From: Xenopus tropicalis
Taxonomy: Eukaryota; Chordata; Amphibia; Anura; Pipidae
Assembly: GCF_000004195.4 (NCBI RefSeq)
Contig: NC_030681.2
Coordinates: 21,220,482-21,284,481 of the forward strand
Direction: 5' to 3'
Length of the DNA stretch: 64,000 bases
Shown: positions 54,500-64,000 of the stretch, piece after piece
How positions within the stretch are numbered: the stretch's first letter is position 1
Layout of the letters: each line of letters begins with the position of its first letter
Made by a program: the position numbers and the translations under genes
Notes under the pieces: generated by a model
The model's input: only the letters and a program-made list of their open reading frames with translations
Database searches by the model: none
Told to the model about the DNA's origin: nothing

Positions 54500-54877
54500 G
54501 GGTTCTGAGACAGTTGGGGGGGGGGGTGAGTCCCGGCCCAGCCCGGATAGTCACAGCTCTGGCGGCTCCAGCCTGGCACTGAGGCTCCGGACAGGGGGCA
54601 ATGAAGTGAGTCGGTGCCGGGGAGCGGAGCCCAGTGAGACGCCTCGGAATGAGCTGGCAGCCCGCCAGGCCCTCCCCTCACTCAGCCCCATCGGTTCCTG
54701 CACCGGACTCCCCAGCCAACGAGAAAACTTTCCTCCGTCTCCGTCTCCCCAGCAGCGGCAGCAGCGCGTCCTTTGTCCCGGCCGGGGGGGGGGGGGGCAG
54801 GATTTCGGCTCCTTCTCTGCGGACTGAGGGGAACTCGGAACAGCCACACAGCCGGCACAACGCTCGGCCCCTATACA
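54500..54877 (+). other. CpG-rich block and candidate noncoding first exon
   Basis: A GC- and CG-rich stretch with Sp1-like G-runs ends in CTATACA followed by GTAAGTGC at 54878, a strong splice donor. It carries no long conserved reading frame, as expected for a 5' UTR exon. By human gene order the next gene on this strand after PPP1R21 is STON1 (stonin-1, an endocytic adaptor), so this may be its first exon; no ston1 coding sequence is visible in the window. The start is arbitrary. Confidence 0.45.
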
Positions 54878-54913
54878 GTAAGTGCAGGGGCTTCTACCGG
54901 GGCGCTGGGGGGG

Positions 54914-55687
54914 CAGGGGCACCCCTTATCCATATACCCCCCCATGGCAGGGGCACCCCTTATCCATATACCCCCCCATGGCAGGGGCACCCCTTATCCA
55001 TCTAACCCCCCCATGGCAGGGGCACCCCTTATCCATCTAACCCCCCCATGGCAGGAGCACCCCTTATCCATCTAACCCCCCCATGGCAGGAGCACCCCTT
55101 ATCCATCTAACCCCCCCATGGCAGGGGCACCCCTTATCCATCTAACCCCCCATGGCAGGGGCACCCCTTATCCATCTAACCCCCCCATGGCAGGAGCACC
55201 CCTTATCCATCTAACCCCCCCATGGCAGGAGCACCCCTTATCCATCTACCCCCCCCCATGGCAGGGGCACCCCTTATCCATCTAACCCCCCCCATGGCAG
55301 GAGCACCCCTTATCCATCTAACCCCCCCATGGCAGGAGCACCCCTTATCCATCTACCCCCCCCCATGGCAGGAGCACCCCTTATCCATCTACCCCCCCCC
55401 CATGGCAGGGGCACCCCTTATCCATCTACCCCCCCCCCATGGCAGGGCACCCCTTATCCATCTACCCCCCCATGGCAGGGGCACCCCTTATCCATCTACC
55501 CCCCCCCCATGGCAGGGGCACCCCTTATCCATCTACCCCCCCCCCATGGCAGGGGCGCCCCTTATCCATCTAACCCCCCCATGGCAGGGGCGCCCCTTAT
55601 CCATCTAACCCCCCCATGGCAGGGGCACCCCTTATCCATCTAACCCCCCCATGGCAGGGGCACCCCTTATCCATCTAACCCCCCCTC
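54914..55687. repeat. 22-copy GC-rich minisatellite, about 35 bp
   Basis: Units of the form 'ccatggcaggggcaccccttatccatctaa' plus a C run of 5-10 bases are repeated 22 times. Variation is mainly in C-run length and in ggggc/ggagc and tata/tctaa. It starts only about 35 bases after the candidate donor at 54878. Confidence 0.97.
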
Positions 55688-55699
55688 TCTCTCTATTAA

Positions 55700-55850
55700 T
55701 CAGGGAGGGGGGGGGTCTCCTAATGATTTAACGCTTTCTCCGCTGGGTTGCTGGGAGTAACAGGGAGGACGGGGATTCATTAAATCGCATCTTTATCTTT
55801 GTAGCTTTGGGGGCAGCCAGAGACCACGGGGTGGGGGGGGGGGGGTTTAC
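55700..55850. repeat. G-runs after the minisatellite
   Basis: G-runs near 55706-55714 and about 14 G at 55834-55847 lie in unique GC-rich DNA, still part of the CpG-rich region. Confidence 0.7.
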
Positions 55851-56660
55851 TATCTCCCCGGATACCCAAACTAGTTATTTAACTCCTCCCTCCCACTGGG
55901 TCGCTGGGGGGTGCCCGGGAGTATAGGGGTATCCCATAGGGGGGAAGCAGGGAGGGCAGGGCACTGGGTTGGGGTAGCAGCGAGTCGCAGCCTGAGGGGT
56001 AGGTAGCAAGCCAGGGGTCAGAGGACTCTGCTATGTGGTTTGTTTGCCCCGGGGTATCTGGGGAGGGCAGGGGTGCCCCATAGTCACTTTGTATTATTTC
56101 TCTTCCCGCTACATGCCAACACCATAATGACTTTATCCAGTTACTAACTACCGGCGGGGCAGTCGCAGCAAATCGCCCACAACAGGTATCAGTTGTGCTT
56201 TGGTCGAGTCGATTAATGTAACACGGTACAGGGGCTTCCAACAAAATGTTTGTATTTCTGTCCTGCCATGGTCCTTAGTAACCGTCTCTATGGAACAGAG
56301 CAGAACCTGCTAGGGGCATTTAATAGCAAGTTGGTTACCTTGTTACATTCCGGTACATAGTAATATATATATACTGTATCCCAGGTAATGGAAGTAAGAG
56401 GAGAAGCCAGTGTAGGTTCTTGCATATTCAACATCTAGGTGTCAATAAAAGTGATTATATTCCTTATTAAGCTGCTTCCAACAGACGGAGACTCAGTATG
56501 AAGTGCAGGTCAGTGGCACCAAGTGCAAATCATAAAGCAAACACAGATATGGGAAATTATATTGGCTTCAGAAATCCTGAGATTAATAGAAATATAATGG
56601 AATTCTGCATTGATTTTAAAAAACCTTAAACCCGCATACATTCCTGAAATGCAGCGCCTC

Positions 56661-56852
56661 TGGCCTGTGGGCAAGTATTCAGCCGCTTGTGGGCAAGTAT
56701 TCAGCCGCCTGTGGGCAAGTATTCAGCCGCCTGTGGCCAAGTATTCAGCCGCCTGTGGGCAAGTATTCAGCCGCCTGTGGGCAAGTATTCAGCCGCCTGT
56801 GGGCAAGTATTCAGCCGCCTGTGGGCAAGTATTCAGCCGCCTGTGGGCCAGG
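56661..56852. repeat. 22-bp minisatellite, 8 copies
   Basis: 'cctgtgggcaagtattcagccg' is repeated eight times with only two variant bases. 22 is not a multiple of three, so the translated frame cycles through all three readings. Confidence 0.95.
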
Positions 56853-56854
56853 AG

Positions 56855-58530
56855 AGATAGGGATTTAAAGGGCAATGAAAGAAGAAATGAAGTAGAGAAA
56901 CCCTTGCCCAGGCACCCAGGTTAGTGAGTTGTTTAAAGAGATGCCTAGAAGATCGACACCCCCTGTGAATTAGGGGATCATTATCTTTTCAATCCCAGAG
57001 GCCTCCTCCTTCCAGTCCAGGAGCCAGCACTTACATGGCGCTGCTTGGGGTGCACATTGGGTGATACAGGGGTAACCCAGATCCCTGCACCCCCGGGAGG
57101 AACAGCACATGTCCGCTATGGCCCAGAGCACGTGGGGAGACACAGGGTTATCATTTGTGAGCTGCTCTGCCTTTATACCTTGGACTGGTAGTGTTTGCAG
57201 GACCTGTGTAGCCAAAGGCCTTATATAAACATGGGTGCCCTCTAGCTTGGGCTCTAACAGGGGCTTACAGGCTGGCAGCCTTAATATCTCACTGCTGCCC
57301 CAAAGTGTGACACTGCCCGAGGCTACAGGTGTGAAATCCCTGTGGGGTGCCCCATATTCTGTTAAACCTGTCAAATTAAGTGGCTCCCTATGGCCCAAGT
57401 ATAGATTTTACTCGGCTGGGGGGTAGGTTGCCAGGGAGTATCCCTTGCATGGTTAGAATGCAGCCTGGGGCCCAATGAGAATGCTGTGTAGGGCACTGAC
57501 AAGGGGCTAGTCCTCTCTATCGCTATACAGGGGCACTATAGTGTATGGCCTGGTATTCCATATTTAAAGGGGTGGTTCACCTTATTTCCTGGTGTAACCA
57601 ATGACCAAGAAACCCACAAACCATTTAATATTGTGTATAATGGTTGTTTATATTGTGTACCATTTAATATGTTATAATCTTGGGGGAGCGGGGTATAGCT
57701 TTACATAGAATATAACATGGAATATAACATGGACTCAGTCACACTTTGGTGCCTCAGGCTTTACTCACATGTGTAATAAATGTACTTTTATACAGAGGGT
57801 GGGTGTAAGGAGCAGTAATAGTGTGTGGCTTCCTGGGTGATGTTTTGCATTGTTCCAAAACTGTGCAACTGGCCCCTCTATGGGAAGCCTGGAGCAGTGG
57901 CAAGGGGGGCTCAGCCCAGAGGCTACTTTGGGGCAGATTCATTTTTTTAATTTTAAAATTCGAATAAACTCATTCATGTCTGACATTTACTAAAAAAATC
58001 CAGTATGAAAAGTCTGTGTGAGAAAAAGTCACAGCAACTGCGACTTTTTGAATTGTTGCTGGTCACAGATGGTTAGTAAATGGGCCCCTTACAGTGAGAT
58101 ATGGGGACAGATCCTGTTAGCCTTCTAAGATACTCCTGAAAAACTTGCTTGAAGGTAGAATTGGTGTTGCTGGGGCTGAACAAAGTTTGGACCTCCAAGA
58201 ACTGATAAAGTCCAGTAAGCACTGGTTTAGGCCATGGCACACAGGGAGATAGGGTAAATCTCAGCTCCATTATGAAGCACAAGGACCTGTGGGCACATTG
58301 CAGCAAATTTATGAGATGGACCAATGGCCCTTGCACTTCTCTGCACCAGCCCTATCATGGCTGTTTCCATTACAGTAGGGTCAGAAATATGCCCTCTTCT
58401 AGCCTGGCCACCCAGTGCGCCTAAAGCCTATTTTATTTATATTTTCAATATGATATGAATCTGGGGAGGGACGGTCCATCGGTATGGCAGCATTCTAGAG
58501 AGGATTGTGGGAGTTGTAGTTGCCTCTGGC
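56855..58530. other. Stretch without recognised gene
   Basis: Unique-looking DNA with a fragment of family B ('ttaaaggggtggttcacctta') near 57565-57590. The 142-codon minus frame (56970-57398) has no recognisable family. Confidence 0.45.
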
Positions 58531-58539
58531 TTAGCATGG

Positions 58540-58900
58540 GATGACTATAGACAGAAGGGAAACATTGTATGCCGCCGCTTTAATGAGATCTCAGTGAGCT
58601 GTCCCATTGCATTTTTCCTCAGTGAGTTGTTATGCGAGCGCACGAGGGCTTTGTTTACATACGGGAAACAGATGATCACTTGTGCGCCTGTTGGCGAGAA
58701 TATGTGCCTGTTTGTTTTGTAACAGCGCATTATTATTACTTTGTACCCAGACAGTGGCACAGCAGGGTTACATGGCCGCTCATGTTTTCCTTACAGACAT
58801 TTACTCTTTGTTTCCCAACTCGACTTTAATTAACCCCGTGTGTTTTTGGAGAGTTTCCCTCTGCCGCCCTGTGATCATTGGAATATTTGGAATATGTAAG
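58540..58900. promoter_or_regulatory. Candidate conserved noncoding element
   Basis: Repeat-free block with 'ccgccgctttaatgagatctcag', 'cagcgcattattattactttg' and 'cgactttaattaaccccgtg', rich in TAAT and Y-box-like cores. If the next gene starts at 54.5 kb, it is in its first intron. Inferred from texture. Confidence 0.35.
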
Positions 58901-60600
58901 CTCTGATGTGCAAGGCCCTATCTTAACTCTGTTGGTCCATATTAGTACATAACCTCTGTTTAATGCCTACACCCATCTGTGCCAGGGCGGCCATCAGTAA
59001 TTAAGTCGAGCCATACTACTAGGTTAGAAGAGCCCTCCCTCAGGGGACTCCACTTATTAGCCCACCAATCACCTGGGCCCCCTGCGCGGTGGGCCCTGCC
59101 AACAGGTAGAATGGGGCCTCAAAAAAAAAGCCACACAGCCTTTTATGCTTTGGCCGTGCCCAGTTATGGTTGCCACCTGGCCAAAATGTCAGCAGCCCAG
59201 ACAGTAAATTACCAGTTAAGGCTGGGGCTGGTTTTAGAAATGTATCAGCAATTTGTTATCCCAAGTATTCTACTCCTGACCTGCCCCAATCAACTCTCCT
59301 TAGTCCCCTTTTACCCCTCCCAGCGGCTCTGTAAGTCTGCCTATTACCCAGTATCCAACAGATCCCCCCCTCTCCATCACAGCTCTTCCCCTTCTGGCTC
59401 TACTACCTCCCCATACATCATACCTGAGGCTGAATTCCTGCCGGCACCCAATAACCCCTACCAATCCCTACTCACCCACCCCTCTTGTTGCTCCAATACC
59501 CAGTGCTCTGTCCACATGGACCTGTGAATCTGCACCCCCACCAGCTGTACCCCCAAAAGTTGTGCCTTAGTCAAGGACTTCTTCATCTAGACCCCAGTTC
59601 CAGCCTGGCAAGGTGCCATACATGCCGAGATGATTGGACAATGTGCTGGAACTGGGCTAAACCATCTGAGCCAGTCTAGGCACTTTTAAAAAAATCCAAG
59701 CAATTGAATATAAAATCTACTGTTTTAGTTTCCTTAGCAATATATGGTCTGGCTACAGCAGCAGCTTTTGTGCTGTAAGTCATTAAGGCTCTGTGATTTG
59801 TGGCCCCCAATAATAACCATTCCCAGTGCCCATTTAACTAACAGGCCGAGTGCGGGAAAGGGCAGCCATTCATCCGAGCTCCCAGGGAAGCAGAAAGGAC
59901 TTTCCATCATGATATTTTGTGGCTCTCCCATGGCTCAGTACTGCAAACACTATCAATGTGAAGGATTGGAAGCAGTGATATCTAATGAAGTGTGTATCTG
60001 CTGGGAAGGAGTGCAGCCAGCAGAGCGGGGAGAGCCGGGCATCCATGCGTAGTGGGTAAAGCAGTGCGTGCCAGTCAGGATGCCACTAGTTTATAGCCCT
60101 GAGGCCTAGCATGACCCCCAATGGTGCAGCCTTTCTGGCTGATTTAGCACCCTGATAAAGCGCCCGCCGCTCCTCCTGCCATGTTACAGAGCGCTGCTGT
60201 TAGTGTGATTCATGGGCACAGCTGGGGCGCACAGCTCTACCCACAGCCTCCATGCAAATGCCCCTGTAACTTCTCCAACTAACTCTGTAGCTTCACTCTA
60301 CCGTCTCCATATATCTATATCTATATATTAGCTACTGTAACAATATGCTCCATTCTGTCCCGGGGGCAGAAATACTGCCTACACTTATTCATAATCTATG
60401 TGTATATTCTTTCCTCCTATTTTGTTCATATGTAATGACTATCTGTATTAGGGGTATCTGACAAATGCCTGGCGTATTATGGGATACATTTCCCAGCATC
60501 CCCAACAGCCAGAGGCAGGTAGTCATTATACAGGGGGCATCAGACCATGCATATAATAGATGTATTATAATTGTGTGGCTTGTAGTCTGATTTCTCCTGT
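58901..60600. other. Stretch without recognised gene
   Basis: Unique-looking DNA. The 182-codon frame at 58979-59527 has Ser/Pro-rich composition but no domain I recognise and no convincing splice context; I do not call it a gene. Confidence 0.45.
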
Positions 60601-60628
60601 CTGTATCTGGTATATACCCTAGTATAAC

Positions 60629-60630
<2 letters not shown>

Positions 60631-60663
<33 letters not shown>

Positions 60664-60807
60664 CTCTGTATAGCTATCTATTCCTATTTACTCATATACT
60701 ATCTGTTTGTACTTATGGATCCATTCTATGTATGTATGTATCTATCTATCTATCTATCATCTATCTATTCCTTTCTTTACTTATATACTATCTGTTTGTA
60801 CTTATGG

Positions 60808-60859
<52 letters not shown>

Positions 60860-60999
60860 GTCTGTATAGCTATCTATTCCTATTTGCTCATATACTATCT
60901 GTTTGTACTTATGGATCCATTCTATGTATGTATCTATCTATCTATCTATCATCTATCTATTCCTTTCTTTACTTATATACTATCTGTTTGTACTTATGG

Positions 61000-61040
<41 letters not shown>

Positions 61041-61104
61041 CCTGTCTGTATAGCTACCTATTCCTATTTAGTCATATACTATATGTTTGTACTTATGGAT
61101 CCAT

Positions 61105-61154
<50 letters not shown>

Positions 61155-61203
61155 ATCTATCTATTCCTTTCTTTACTTATATACTATCTGTTTGTACTTA
61201 TGG

Positions 61204-61264
<61 letters not shown>

Positions 61265-61376
61265 CCTGTCTGTATAGCTATCTATTCCTATTTGCTCATA
61301 TACTATCTGTTTGTACTTATGGATCCATTCTATGTATGTATGTATTTATCATTATCTATCTATCATTATCTAGTGA
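60631..61376. repeat. CTAT microsatellite in a higher-order array
   Basis: Blocks of (CTAT)n alternate with two non-repeat spacers ('ctattcctatttgctcatatactatctgtttgtacttatggatcc' and 'ctattcctttctttacttatatactatctgtttgtacttatggat') in a unit of about 190-225 bp repeated three to four times. Reading frames here are composition artefacts. Confidence 0.95.
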
Positions 61377-61754
61377 TCATGGTTGTGCCGTTGAGCTCAT
61401 GAAATTCATTTATAGGGTTCCATCCTTTGCATGTGTTGCTGTGTGTGTAACTATGTCTCCTTGAGAAATATCCCAGCTGTGCTGCTATCAGTACCATCAG
61501 TGTGCAGTATGGCATCAGGTGCAATGCATTCTGGGGAAAAGGACAGTGGAGTGTCCCCCCTCCTGCTGCACAGAACATGTGGCTTTCATTTCATGCATGT
61601 TAGGGGATGCCTGCTGCATTTCCAGCTCAGTGACTTTTAGAAAGAGACTTTTATATTTCTCTTTTATTGCCCAATTAGGTGAAATTAGGATATTATTGGT
61701 TAACATTTAAGTCCAGGCACAGAGGAGTCATTGGAATTTTCTGCAAGGCCGTTG

Positions 61755-61763
<9 letters not shown>

Positions 61764-61791
<28 letters not shown>
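61764..61791. repeat. TA dinucleotide repeat
   Basis: A pure (TA)n run lies immediately before the foldback elements. Confidence 0.95.
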
Positions 61792-61794
<3 letters not shown>

Positions 61795-61865
61795 CAATGT
61801 GGCAACTGGCACTCACGTTTAAAAAGGATATAGAATGCCTGGGTGCAGTGTCAAGCAAATATACA

Positions 61866-62008
61866 CATGCAGAAAAATGAGCCGCACTCGCAGGACTTAG
61901 TGTGAGAAAACAAAAGAACATTTATTAAAGCATATAGCTCATGCTTTCATAAATTTTCTTTTGTTTTCTCACACTAAGTCCTTCGAGTGCGGCTCATTTT
62001 TCTGCATG
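61866..62008. mobile_element. 143-bp foldback element
   Basis: The 25-base ends CATGCAGAAAAATGAGCCGC(ACTCG) and complement are perfect, and 'aggacttagtgtgagaaaacaaaaga' pairs with its partner inside. A (TA) run follows at once. Confidence 0.85.
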
Positions 62009-62022
62009 TATATATATATATT

Positions 62023-62186
62023 GTAAGCACAAACAAACCACACTCGCAGGACTTGTATGAAGCAAAAAAATGGTGTTTAATTCAACGTTTCGTCTCAAGA
62101 CGGCTTGAGTCTAAGCCAAAATGTTGAATTAAACACCGTTTTTTTGCTTCATACAAGTCCTGTGAGTGCGGTTTGTTTGTGCTTAC
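62023..62186. mobile_element. 164-bp foldback element
   Basis: GTAAGCACAAACAAACC and GGTTTGTTTGTGCTTAC are perfect ends, and 'caggacttgtatgaagcaaaaaa' pairs with its partner. The 'actcgcaggactt' string is shared with the neighbour at 61866, so the two are related. Confidence 0.85.
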
Positions 62187-62189
62187 TAA

Positions 62190-63000
62190 TTATGTTAAGT
62201 TAACCATGCACCCAGGCAGTACCTGGAGTTCTCTGTGTGCACCATTCCTGAACTTGTAATATATATATATACACATACATATACATATATATGTAGCTTT
62301 TCTCCTGGGTTTGTAACATGTCTACCCCAAGGGCATTTATGGATGCGAATAAGTCCCAATGGATGCAAAATTGAGTGCTTGACAAAGGTACTTGCACCCG
62401 TGCATGCTGCTTACAAAGTGCCACTGTGCCTGCTCAGGGTGCTCTGATGAACTGCACCCAATGTTGGTTGGTGGATACAAGGAACCACGGGGTTACCAGC
62501 AGCCCTGTCCTACTGGAAATAGTAGGGTCCCCTTAGCGGCTTGTAACCTTTAATGTGCCAACTTAATTGGACAGCAACTATTGGTAGTAACTGCAAATTA
62601 GGGCCCTCCAAGAGGTAAAAGGGCCCTGGCCAAAATAGCTTGTTATCTAAAAGGTTCATACTGTTTTATGGACCAAACAGAAGTGGGGGTGGAATCAGAG
62701 ATTATTATTAGCACAGCTATAGGGGAGTGACATTGTGTCCATATGACTCTTACATTAATTAAAAACAAAGCCCTTGTGTGTAACTGCCCCCCCGTTACAC
62801 GAGCATTCTGTAAGAGACCCCCGGGCACTAGCTGCTCTCATTTTGATTCAGCTTTGCATTCAAGGCAATTGAACCAATAACCCATGTAATGAATAAATAA
62901 GAGTTATATAATCACTATAGCGCTGTGCTATATAATGCATAATGCAGCAATGCAGCTCTCCGTGCTGTGTATCTCCCACACAGATGTCACCTCCTAAACA
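62190..63000. other. Stretch without recognised gene
   Basis: It holds a (TA)/(CATA) tract at about 62259-62292 and otherwise unique-looking DNA. Confidence 0.45.
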
Positions 63001-63013
63001 ATCACTGTGCCAA

Positions 63014-63275
63014 TATATATATATATATACAGAGCAACAAAATAGTTCCGCACTCAGCAGGCTAAATAATGAGGTGCACACAGATAACGAAGGTTTGGCT
63101 GCCCGGGTGCATGGAATGCTTAACGATTTATAGTCAGCAAAATCCAGCACTCAGTGAAAAACATGAGCCTTCATCATGTCTGAGCTGAGTCGTTGAATAA
63201 AGCTCTTCTATAATTTCTCACCAAGTCTCGAGAGTGCAAAATTTTTTTGGTTTTATATACTGTATATATATAATT
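63014..63275. repeat. TA-bounded interspersed repeat
   Basis: A (TA) run at 63015-63029 and 'tatactgtatatatataa' near 63255-63273 bound a segment with 'ccgcactcagcaggct' and 'ccagcactcag' strings, the same general design as the foldbacks at 61.9-62.2 kb. Confidence 0.5.
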
Positions 63276-63776
63276 ATATTACCCTGTTATCTCAGCAAAG
63301 GTCCCTGGAAGCTGCTAACGAACTATGGCTTTAAAGGAGTGGTTCCCTGGTGGAGCTGGGTGGGGGTATTGGCCTAAATGCTAATTAGTGATGGATTGAG
63401 GGTCAGTGACTATTTGCTCCCCTAGATACCCCTGAAATCCAGGTTGAAGGTCAATTAACGTAAGATTTTGCATATTATGGGGGGAAGGGGGGCCCTGGGG
63501 TGGCAGTCCTGGTGGACCCCAAACAACCCAGTCCAACAGTGTCCATGGGAGCTTGAACTTGGAAATTTACAGATTCTTTTCCCAACTCCAAGTTTTCCCA
63601 AGCCCCGTAAGTTATTCAAGTAATTTCCATGTTTCATGGGCTGAAAGTTTCCCCTGCTTCTCCCCTTAGCCGAGTGGTGGGCCACAGTTAACAGAAGATT
63701 GGGCACTTGGGACATGAGGGTCCATCAGTCAGGAGACTGGGATTCTCTCTAGAAACACAGGCAGCCATGTCTTGTA

Positions 63777-64000
63777 CAGGTATGGGATCCATTATCCGGA
63801 AACCCGTTATCCAGAAAGTTCCAAATTACGGAAAGGCCATCTCCAATAGACTCCATTATAAGCAAATAATTCTAATTTTTAAAAATGATTTCCTTTTTTT
63901 CTGTAATAAGAAAACAGTACCTGTACTTGATCCCAACTAAGATATAATTACCCCTTATTGGGGGCAGAACAGCCCTATTGGGTTTATTTCATGGTTAAAT
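63777..64000. mobile_element. TA-flanked MITE, cut by the window end
   Basis: It begins CAGGTATGGGATCC after TA and runs through 'atagactccattataagcaaataat' and 'ctgtacttgatcccaactaag' to 'cctattgggtttatttcatgg', the same family as 7048-7740 in the reverse order of the internal unit. The right end lies outside the window. Confidence 0.85.

Noticed and set aside
54914..55643. Pro/Ala-rich frames with MAGAPLIHL repeats
   Set aside because: The GC minisatellite explains them; unit length varies, so the frame is not kept.
56970..57398. 142-codon minus-strand frame
   Set aside because: No family resemblance and no supporting signals; expected by chance in GC-richer DNA of this length.
58979..59527. 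182-codon frame possibly encoding a Ser/Pro-rich protein
   Set aside because: No recognised domain, no splice sites consistent with an exon, and wording such as runs of 'ccaccc' suggests composition bias.
60707..61464. Open frames up to 231 codons rich in Ser, Ile, Tyr and Leu
   Set aside because: They are translations of CTAT microsatellite; several frames are open at once.
54500..64000. Coding exons of ston1
   Set aside because: No open frame in this part resembles stonin-1; only a possible noncoding first exon is suggested.
1..64000. U12-type introns in ppp1r21
   Set aside because: None of the 21 donors has the ATATCC or GTATCC pattern.
1..64000. CRISPR array, operon or prophage
   Set aside because: The tandem repeats lack unique equal-length spacers and the window is clearly vertebrate DNA with spliced exons.

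Overview
The window is vertebrate nuclear DNA, most likely from a Xenopus frog (X. tropicalis more likely than X. laevis, but I cannot prove the species). Three things point there: one intron-rich vertebrate gene, a very high density of short inverted-repeat DNA transposons (hAT-like, PIF/Harbinger-like and TA-flanked), and interspersed families that recur in frog genomes. There are no operons, CRISPR arrays, plasmid or phage features, and no tRNA or rRNA genes that I can see.

The only protein-coding gene I can support is ppp1r21 (protein phosphatase 1 regulatory subunit 21, KLRAQ1/CCDC128, subunit Fy-2 of the FERRY complex) on the + strand. I could assemble all 22 coding exons. They run from the ATG at 4966 to the TAG at 39539-39541, every junction keeps frame, and they sum to 2,331 coding bases (777 codons; the human protein is about 780). 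A CpG-rich promoter-like block with CRE, ETS and CTCF-like motifs lies at about 3940-4640. The 3' UTR ends near a poly(A) signal at 40129. Intron 3 uses a GC-AG splice pair.

Layout: 1-3,900 is intergenic and made of MITEs, a foldback element and GATA-type microsatellite. 3,940-4,640 is the promoter-like block. 4,966-40,150 is ppp1r21 with many repeats in its introns, including about 620 bp of AT/GAATATAT repeat in intron 7. 40,200-54,200 is intergenic, with decayed Tc1/mariner relics, one carrying a hAT MITE with a perfect 8-bp target duplication, several minisatellites, and two low-repeat blocks that look like conserved noncoding elements. 54,280-54,880 is a second CpG-rich promoter-like block ending in a strong splice donor, directly followed by a 22-copy GC-rich minisatellite. 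By human gene order (FOXN2, PPP1R21, STON1, all in one direction) this could be the noncoding first exon of ston1, but no ston1 coding sequence is visible. 56,600-64,000 is intergenic or intronic, with further minisatellites, a higher-order CTAT array, paired foldback elements and a TA-flanked MITE cut by the window end.

I found no evidence for an undescribed multi-gene system. The observations most worth checking are the GC-AG intron, an apparently altered PP1-docking motif, the candidate conserved element at about 47.5-48.1 kb, CTCF-like motifs beside both promoter-like blocks, the minisatellite next to the second promoter, and several cases of transposons nested with intact target duplications.
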